Assembly: GCA_942492835.1 (NCBI GenBank)
Contig: OW818645.1
Coordinates: 1,798,001-1,862,000, forward strand
DNA: 64,000 bases
Direction: 5' to 3'
Source of the DNA: GWB2-37-7 sp942492835
GTDB taxonomy: Bacteria > Bacillota > Clostridia > Lutisporales > Lutisporaceae
A program made the position numbers and the translations under genes. Each line of letters starts with the position of its first letter. The first letter of the stretch is position 1. Shown here piece after piece: positions 30,501 to 39,500 of this stretch. The notes beneath the pieces were generated by a model that saw only the letters and a program-made list of their open reading frames with translations, was not told the DNA's origin and made no database searches.

Positions 30501-33500
30501 TCCGTAATTCCATACATATTTATAAGCTTCGTCTTGGGATATTTTTCATAGAACCGCTTTAACATGCCTGGCATTAGTGCTTCGCCGCCGAATATGACAT
30601 ATCTTATACTTAATTCACATTTTCCTGCTTTTTCATCTTCTTCAATCAATCTATAGAAGGCTGATGGCGTCTGGTTCAGAACTGTTACCTTCTCCTGTTC
30701 CAATACCTTGAGATATTCAGCTGTATCTCTCGCAATAAGCTTTGGTATTACGATCAGCTTACCTCCGTATAATAATGCTCCATACATCTCCCATACAGAA
30801 AAATCAAAGCAGTATGAATGGAACATTGTCCATACATCTTTATCTGTAAAGTCAAACAATGCTCTATCATTGAAAAATAATCTAACTACATTCCTATGCT
30901 CTATCATTGCTCCTTTAGGTTTACCTGTTGTACCTGAGGTATATATGATATAGGCTAAATTATCTGGCTTAACTATAGCTTCTAGGTTACTTTTATCTTC
31001 ATGACAGGTTTCATATTCATCTAGTATTATAATCTCGCCGCTATAGCTGATATCTTTATTTACGCTTTTCTGTGTCAAAAGCATAATTGCTCCTGAATCC
31101 TCTAGCATATATTCTATTCTATCCTTTGGATACTCAGGGTCTATAGGTAGATATGCTCCTCCAGACTTCAATACACCCATTATACCTACTATCATATCTA
31201 AAGATTTTTCTACCATAATTGCAATAATACTATCTGACTTTACGCCCTTATATCTAAGTACTCTTGCCAGCTGATTTGCTCTTTCATTTAGCTCCCTATA
31301 TGTGAAACTCTTTTCCTCATATACTACTGCAATATTATCAGGGGTCTTCTCTACCTGTTCCTCAAAGAGCTGATGTATTGTTTTATCCTTTGGATAGTCT
31401 GCTTTTGTATTGTTAAAATCTGTTAATATGTGATGTTTTTCTTCTTCTGTCAATATATCTATTTCTGATAGCTTAATATCTATATTTTCTATGACTTCTT
31501 GTATTATATTTTCGTAATGCTTACACATTCTCTCTATTGTAGCCCTGCTAAATAGCTTAGTGCAGTACTGCATTACTATGCTTATGCTATTTTTCAGCTC
31601 TACTGTATTCATTGTAATATCAAATTTAGCTACTTTATTTTCTGACTTATATGGTTTTATATTAATTCCTTCTACATGGAAATCTCCCATATCCATATTC
31701 TGCAACACAAACATTACATCAAATACTGGATTTCTACTAAGCTCCCTGGTTACATTCAGCTTCTCTACCAGCTCTTCAAATTGATAATCCTGATTCTCAT
31801 AGGCTGCTAGTGAATTTTCCTTTACCTCTTTTAGGAATTCCCTGAAGGTTTTGTTTCCATCTGGAAGGTTTCTCATTGCCAATGTATTTACGAACATTCC
31901 TATGATATTCTCCAAGTCTGCATGAGGTCTACCCGCTATTGGGCTTCCAACTATTATATCTTCTTGTCCGCTGTATTTTGACAATAGTATATTAAAGGTA
32001 CCTAGTAATACCATGTACATGGTACTTCCTGTATCTTTGGCAATTTGCCTCAGCTTATTTGTCAACTCTTCTGTTATCTCAAACTGTAAAGAAGCTCCTT
32101 CAAAGCTTTGTATTGTCGGTCTTTGGTAATCTGTAGGAAGGTTTAAAATAGGTATTTCTCCTTCAAATTGCTTTAGCCAATATTCTTCCTGCTTCTTTAA
32201 TAAATCATTCTGACAGTCAGGTGACTGTTGCCATGCACAGTAGTCCTTGTACTGTATTCGCAACGACTCTACTTCTTCTCCTGCATACATTTTTGCGAAT
32301 TCTTCCACAAGTATTTTCATTGATACCCCATCAGATATTATATGGTGCATGTCATACATCAATATATGTCTATCTGGACTCACGCTAACAATACCCACCC
32401 TTAAAAGTGGTGCTATAGACATATCGAACACTCTTATGAATCTCTTTATTATGTCGTCTATCTCAGCTTCTGATTTGACTTCATATTGCTCTATCTCAAA
32501 TTCTACTTCCTTGTGAACTTTTTGTGCTAATCCGTCTTCTAATATCAAAAAGCTTGTTCTCAATGACTCATGTCTATATATTAATTTATCAAAGACTTCC
32601 TTTAGCCTATGTATATCTAAGCTTCCCTTCAGTTCAAATATTCCAGGCATATTGTAGCTCGTACTATTCGGTTCAAATTGCTGTAATGTATACATCCTCT
32701 TTTGCGCCGAAGATGCCTCATAGGATTCTTTTTCCTCTATTGGCTGTATCGACGAGTATATGCTTTCTTCTTTGCTGTTAATATATTCTGATATTTCCTT
32801 TATGGTAGGCTTAACAAATATCTCCTTCAGTGGCACTTCTACATTCAATGCTTTATGTATTTTGGCAATCAGGCTCGTTGCCCTTAGCGAATGTCCTCCC
32901 AACTCAAAGAAATTGTCATTAATACCTATATTGTCTACTCCAAGTACCTCGCTCCATATAGCTGCAAGCTTTTCTTCTATAGCGTTTCTGGGTGCTTCAT
33001 AGACTTGAGCATTATTTTTATACCTCTGCTGAGTTCTGGGAATATCCAGAAGCCTTTTACCTGTATAGTACTTTAGCTGTACCAGATAATTTTTATGCAG
33101 CAGTTCTTCTTCGTTAAATATGCTTACCTGCCAGTCAGGCTCTACCAGGTGATATCCCTGTGCGGCAGTCCGAATTTCAACTGTAACAACCGCCTCGCCT
33201 GCTACATTATTTTTATCCGAATAACTTAAAGCCTTGTCCTGCTTTTCGGGTCGTTCTTTACAGAAATAACATTCTATGCAGTCTATCGAATCAACTATAT
33301 CCTGCACTGATATTTCATACCTGTTGCACTTTTCTGATTCCCATACCAGCTGCCATTTATTCTTTCTCAAGTATTCTTCAAAGGGCTCATTCTTCTTAGT
33401 CGGGTAGAAATCAGCTTCTATTTTGGTTATACCTTTTTCTCTGCAATATCTTCCTATCGTTGTTAATATCGCAGCTTCTGCCTGTCTTCCTAATACTCTA

Positions 33501-36500
33501 CAGCTCAACAGGAATGTATCCAAAAATGCCACGTTTTCTTTTATTTCCATTATTACTACACCAGTTAAACCATAATCTCCGAAGCGATCCTCTACCTGTA
33601 TTGCCAAGCATTTCATATGAGGATTCTTCATTATATCTTCTATGTCAGCTTCTGTTCTTCTTATTGTGCTGAGATTAAACTGATTTGTCCTCTGTGTTAA
33701 TTGGGTAACTCTAGATATTTCGTCTTCAACTACTTCATTTATATATACTTTTAGATTTAGCTCCTTCAGGAAGCCTTCTAATGTAGTGCTTGACCTCTGC
33801 ACTTCTTGTCTCTGCTTCTCCACCTGATAAAGCTTTGTTCGATTCTTATCCTCCTCAGTAACCTTTTCCTTGTCAAATGCCCATATATGTTTCAAAAACA
33901 TCGGTATTTGCTTTGGGTCTTCTGGCAGTTTCAGGGTTAGCACTTGAGGATTGTTTATCATCATTTCATAGCATTCCTTTTCATTGTCATCAATAAAAAT
34001 GAAGCTGTCTATTCCAAGATTGAGTTCATGTGCTAGTTCCCTAATGCCTATATATTTTGACTCCCAGTTAATTTTCCAGTTTGTTAGATGCTCTCTTTTT
34101 AGTATCATCTGCGAGTTCTGGTCAAATACTTCCCAGACATCTGCCTCATTGTTTTTGCTGCAAAGCACTATGAGCATTCCTTCGTTATACTTTTGTATAA
34201 GAAGTTTTTGTATTTCTGCATAGGGTTCTTCTACGGTTACCCCCAAGGCACCGTCCTCTCCAGCTATACCCTTCCATAAGGTATTGTCACAGTCTACTGC
34301 AATTACCTTAAATGGATTTGGTTTTGCTGCACATATTTTTCTTGCTATGGCAGTACCAAGGGCGGCATAATATTCATCACTAAAAGGCATATGACCTACC
34401 TTATCTGTTATTGAATTGAATATCTCTTCTATATTGTATAGCTCTGCAATTTCAGTAAAATCCAATAGACTTATATCATCCATGTCTTTGATTGCATCTC
34501 GCCATTCCTTGTTGAGCTCCTTAATATAGTCTATAACTTCAGTACTAAGTCCTAAGTGAACAGCTATCGGGAATATTCCAACTATGTATTTTGAATTTTT
34601 TTCTTTATTTCTCAGTATGTCTATAAGCTTTTCATAGTTGCTTCTGATTAGTTCACATTTTTCCTCATCACTGGATTTACTGTCTCTAATCCAGTCTTCA
34701 AAGCGCACCATAATAAGGTTTATTCCTGTATTCTGAGATGTAATGCTTTCCGGGTCTATCAGTTCCTGGAATACCTGATTGTATGGTGCAAACCTGATAT
34801 TCACTGACTCACCAAAATTCTCACACCACCAGCTTAAATGCTCTTCCAATGGTTCAGCGGTAAAGGTTGATAAAATTACTGTATTAGTTGCGTTATTGTC
34901 TGTTTTGTTGTATTCCCGTTTTATCTCTATATTGTGTTTTTCCTCCGGACTGAAAATTTCTATATCGACTATATTGGACTCTAAATTTGCAAGTGCCTTA
35001 ACTATTAATAGCTCAAAATGTTTTGCCAGGTTTAGCATACTTTCGGCTTTGTATAAGCTACTGTTATATTCTATGGAACCTTCACATTCATTTTTACTGT
35101 TTAACCCTATATCCAGCTTAAAATCCAAGGTAGAAGCTTTCCTATCCAGTTTATATGAAGATACTTGTAGATTATCAATTATTATATCTTCATTTAAATC
35201 TATTTCATTATGGAATATCAACATTGTATCGAATATAGGATTTCTACGATTTCTCAGTGTGCTAGCAGAATTCCGAACTATTTTGTCAAAGGGGTATTCC
35301 TGATTATTGTATACCTCCTGTAAGAGATCATTGTACGACTGTATATATTCGATCACCTTTATACTTGGTTCTACACTGCTTCTTATTGGTAAGAAGTTGA
35401 TAAAAATACCTATCATATTTTCCAGATCTGCATAATTTCTGTTTGCTACAGTCGTACCTACGGTTATATCCTTTTGGTTACAGTACTTTGAAAGCAATAT
35501 ACTATATAGCGACAGTAGCAGGGTGTTAAGAGTAGTATTCTCACGTCTTGCTAGTTTCTCTAGCTGTTGTACAATGTCATTTGCAATTTTAAAGCGGACA
35601 GTATCTCCATCAAAAGCCTGCCAGTTCTTTTTATCATAATCTAAGGGCATGCTTAAAGGTGCTGTTCCTTTTTTAAAAGTCTCTGTCCAATATTTTTCTT
35701 GTCTCTCAAGTCTTTTTGTATAGTATGGTTTTTCCGTCCATTCCGTATAGTCTTTATATTGAATTCTCAGCTTTGGCAGTTCTACACCCTGATACAACAT
35801 ACCAAATTCTTTTATTAATATTCCCATGGATATACCATCAGATATGATATGGTGCATATCATACATAAGTATATACTTTTGAGGGTGCACTTTAACTAGC
35901 CCCACCCTCAAGAGTGGTGCTTTAGATAGATCAAAAGCTATCTGGAAGCTTTTTACCTTTTCTTCTGCCTGCTCTTCTTCTATTTCGCTATACTCTATTT
36001 CAAAATCTACTTGCTTGTGTACCTTTTGTACTAGATTATCTTCAATTATCTCAAAGCTGGTCCTCAAAGCTCCGTGTCTATCTATTAGCCTTGCGAACAC
36101 TTCTTTAAATTTCTGTAAGTTCAACGCACCCTCTATTACTAATGCTTTTGTTATATTATAGCTGGTGCTTTCTTTGTTCATTTGATTAAGTATATACATC
36201 CTCTTTTGGGCTGATGACATCTCATAGTATTCTTTTTCTTCTGCCGGGTCTATTGATGAGTATATGCTTTCTTCGCTGCCTTTAATATACTCTGATATTC
36301 CTTTTATTGTAGGTGCTTTAAATATCTCCCTTAGTGGTATTTCTATATTTAATACCTTATGTATTTTTGCGGCTAAATTCGCTGCTTTTAGTGAATGTCC
36401 TCCCAGTTCAAAGAAGTTATCATTGATGCCTATCTTCTCTATCTTCAGTATTTCCTGCCATGTATTGACCAGTATTTCTTCTATTTCATTGGTTGGTGCT

Positions 36501-39500
36501 TCATAGACTGCTCCTGTGGATATATTTCCATCAGGCTCAGGTAGAGCTTTTCTATCTACCTTTCCGTTTGACGTAAGTGGTAGATTCTCCAGATGTATGA
36601 AGTATGAAGGTATCATGTAGTCAGGTAGTTCCTTATCTAAGTGCTGTCTCAGCTCTGTCACTGTTATACTCTTGTCTTGAATTTGCTCTTTATCCAGAAC
36701 AATATATGCACATAAATAGTTGTTTTGCTCTTCATCTTTTCTTGCTATTACTATTGTTTCTTTTATTCCTTCATATTTCAAAAGCCTGCTTTCAATTTCT
36801 CCAAGCTCTATTCTATATCCCCTTATCTTTACTTGATGGTCTATTCTTCCTAAAAACTCAATATTCCCATCAGGTAACCACCTTGCCAAGTCGCCTGTCC
36901 TATACATTCTAGTTCCCAACTCAAATGGGTTGTCTACAAACTTCTCTGCTGTTAATTCCGGTCTGTTTATGTAGCCTCTTGCCAATCCCACTCCAGCTAT
37001 ACAGAGTTCTCCTTGTACCCCTACAGGCATAAGATTATTGTATTTGTCCACCACATAAAGCTCAATATTATCTATAGGTTTTCCTATAGGAATTACTTCA
37101 AGACTTTGTCCTGTGGAGCAATCAAAGTAAGATACATCTACAGCTGCCTCTGTAGGACCGTAAAGATTAATAAGCTTCGTACCATTTGTACTCCAAAGCA
37201 TACGATTGAAGTCTTCCACTTGATGCAGATTGAGTGCCTCACCGCTGACAAATACCTGTCTTAGGCTGGATAATCCTTCTGTCTCAATATTTCCATCGAT
37301 AAAGTCAAGGAAGACATTGAGCATTGATGGCACAAAGTGCATAGTGGTAGCCTTATTTTTATCTATTGCATTAATTATTGCCTCTGGATCCTTTTCTCCG
37401 CCAGGTATAAGGAAGCACACCCTTGCACCTGCAAAAAACCACCAAAAAAGCTCCCAAACAGATACGTCGAATGTAAAGGTAGTTTTTTGTAGTATTACAT
37501 CTGTAGAATTTAGAGGATATTTTTTCTGCATCCAGTTTATTCTATTTATTGCCGAGCTATGCTCTATCATTACACCCTTTGGCTTTCCTGTTGAGCCTGA
37601 GGTGTAAATTACATATGCTAGGTCTTTTGGATTGCTGATGTATTCTGGATTTGTATCTACTCCTTGATATATGCTTTTATCCTCCAGATTTATTGTACAA
37701 TTAAATTCAACCTTGTCCATAAATCTCTTCTGTGTAAGTAGCACTCTGACTTCGCTGTCCTCTAGCATATACTTTATCCTGTCCTCTGGATAATCAGAAC
37801 TTATTGGAAGATACGCACCTCCTGCTTTTAGAATTGCCAATATGCCTATTGACATTTCTAAAGATCTTTCTACCATTATTGCTACTATGCTGTCAGAGCT
37901 TACTCCCTTGTCTCTAAGTACTCTTGCCAGCTGATTTGCTCTTTCATTTAGCTCCCTATAGGTGAGATTATCACCCTCATATACTACTGCTATGTTGTCA
38001 GGGGTTTCCTTGACCTGTTCCTCAAACAGCTGATGTATTGTTTTATCCTTTGGATAGTCTGCTTTTGTATTGTTAAAATCTGTTAATATATGATGTCTTT
38101 CTTCTTCTGTCAATATATCTATTTCTGATAGCTTAATATCTATATTTTCTATAACTTCTTGTATTATATTTTCGTAATACTTACACATTCTCTCTATTGT
38201 AGCCCTGCTAAATAGCTTAGTGCAGTACTGCATTACTATACTTATGCTATTTTCCAGCTCTACTGTATTCATTGTAATATCAAATTTAGACACTTTATTT
38301 TCTACCTTATATGGTTTTATATTAATTCCTTCTACATAGAAATCTCCCATACCCATATTCTGTAGCACAAACATTACATCAAATACTGGATTTCTACTAA
38401 GATCCCTAGTTATATTCAGCTTCTCTACCAGCTCTTCAAATTGATAATCCTGATTCTCATAGGCTGCTAGTGAATTTTCCTTTACCTCTTTTAGGAATTC
38501 CCTAAAGGTTTTGTTTCCATCTGGAAGGTTTCTCATTGCCAATGTATTTACGAACATTCCTATAATATTCTCCAAGTCTGCATGAGGTCTACCCGCTATT
38601 GGACTTCCAACTATTATATCTTCTTGTCCGCTGTATTTTGACAATAGTATATTAAAGGTACCTAGTAATACCATGTACATGGTACTTCCTGTATCTTTGG
38701 CAATTTGCCTCAGCTTATTTGTAAGCTCTTTGTTTATCTCAAATTTTATAGAATCTCCTTCAAAGCTTTGTACTGCTGGTCGTTTGTAGTCTGTGGTCAG
38801 ATTTAGTACAGGAATTTCTCCTTCAAATTTCCTTAACCAGTACTCTTCCTGAACCCTTAACTTTTCTGATTTAAATAGATTATTTTGCCATTCTGAGAAA
38901 TCCTTATACTGTATTCTTAGCGGTTTTAGCTCTTCTCCTGCATATGCCTTTGTGAATTCTTTTATGAGTATTCCCATGGATGTTCCATCAGATATTATAT
39001 GGTGCATATCATACATAAGTATGTATCTATTTGACTGCACTTTTACAAGTCCTACTCTTAAAAGCGGCACCTTTGATAGGTCAAAAGCTCTTATGAAACC
39101 CTTTACTATTCCTTCTATTTCTTTGTCTTTTTCCGCCAAATACTCTTCCAGCTCAAATTCTACCTTTTTATATATTTTCTGCACTAAGCCTTCCTCTGCT
39201 ATCTCAAAGCTGGTTCTTAATGCTTCATGCCTCTGTATCAGCTTATAAAAGGCTTCTTTTAACCTGTCTACATCTAAGTCTCCTTCTAGCTCAAATATAC
39301 CAGACATGTTATAGCTGGTACTGCTAGGTTCTAACTGTTGTAATGTGTATATCCTCTTTTGTGCTGATGACATCTCATAGTATTCTTTTTCTTTTGCTGG
39401 CTCTATAGAAGAGTAACCGCTTTCTTCACTGCTTTTAATGTATTCCGATATTCCCTTTATTGTTGGTGCTTTAAATATCTCTCTTAGTGATATTTCTATA

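Noticed and set aside
26620..34900. FkbH regions as inserted phosphatase genes or frameshifted A domains
   Set aside because: Both are in frame, occur at the A-domain position between C and PCP, and keep all conserved FkbH residues in two copies.
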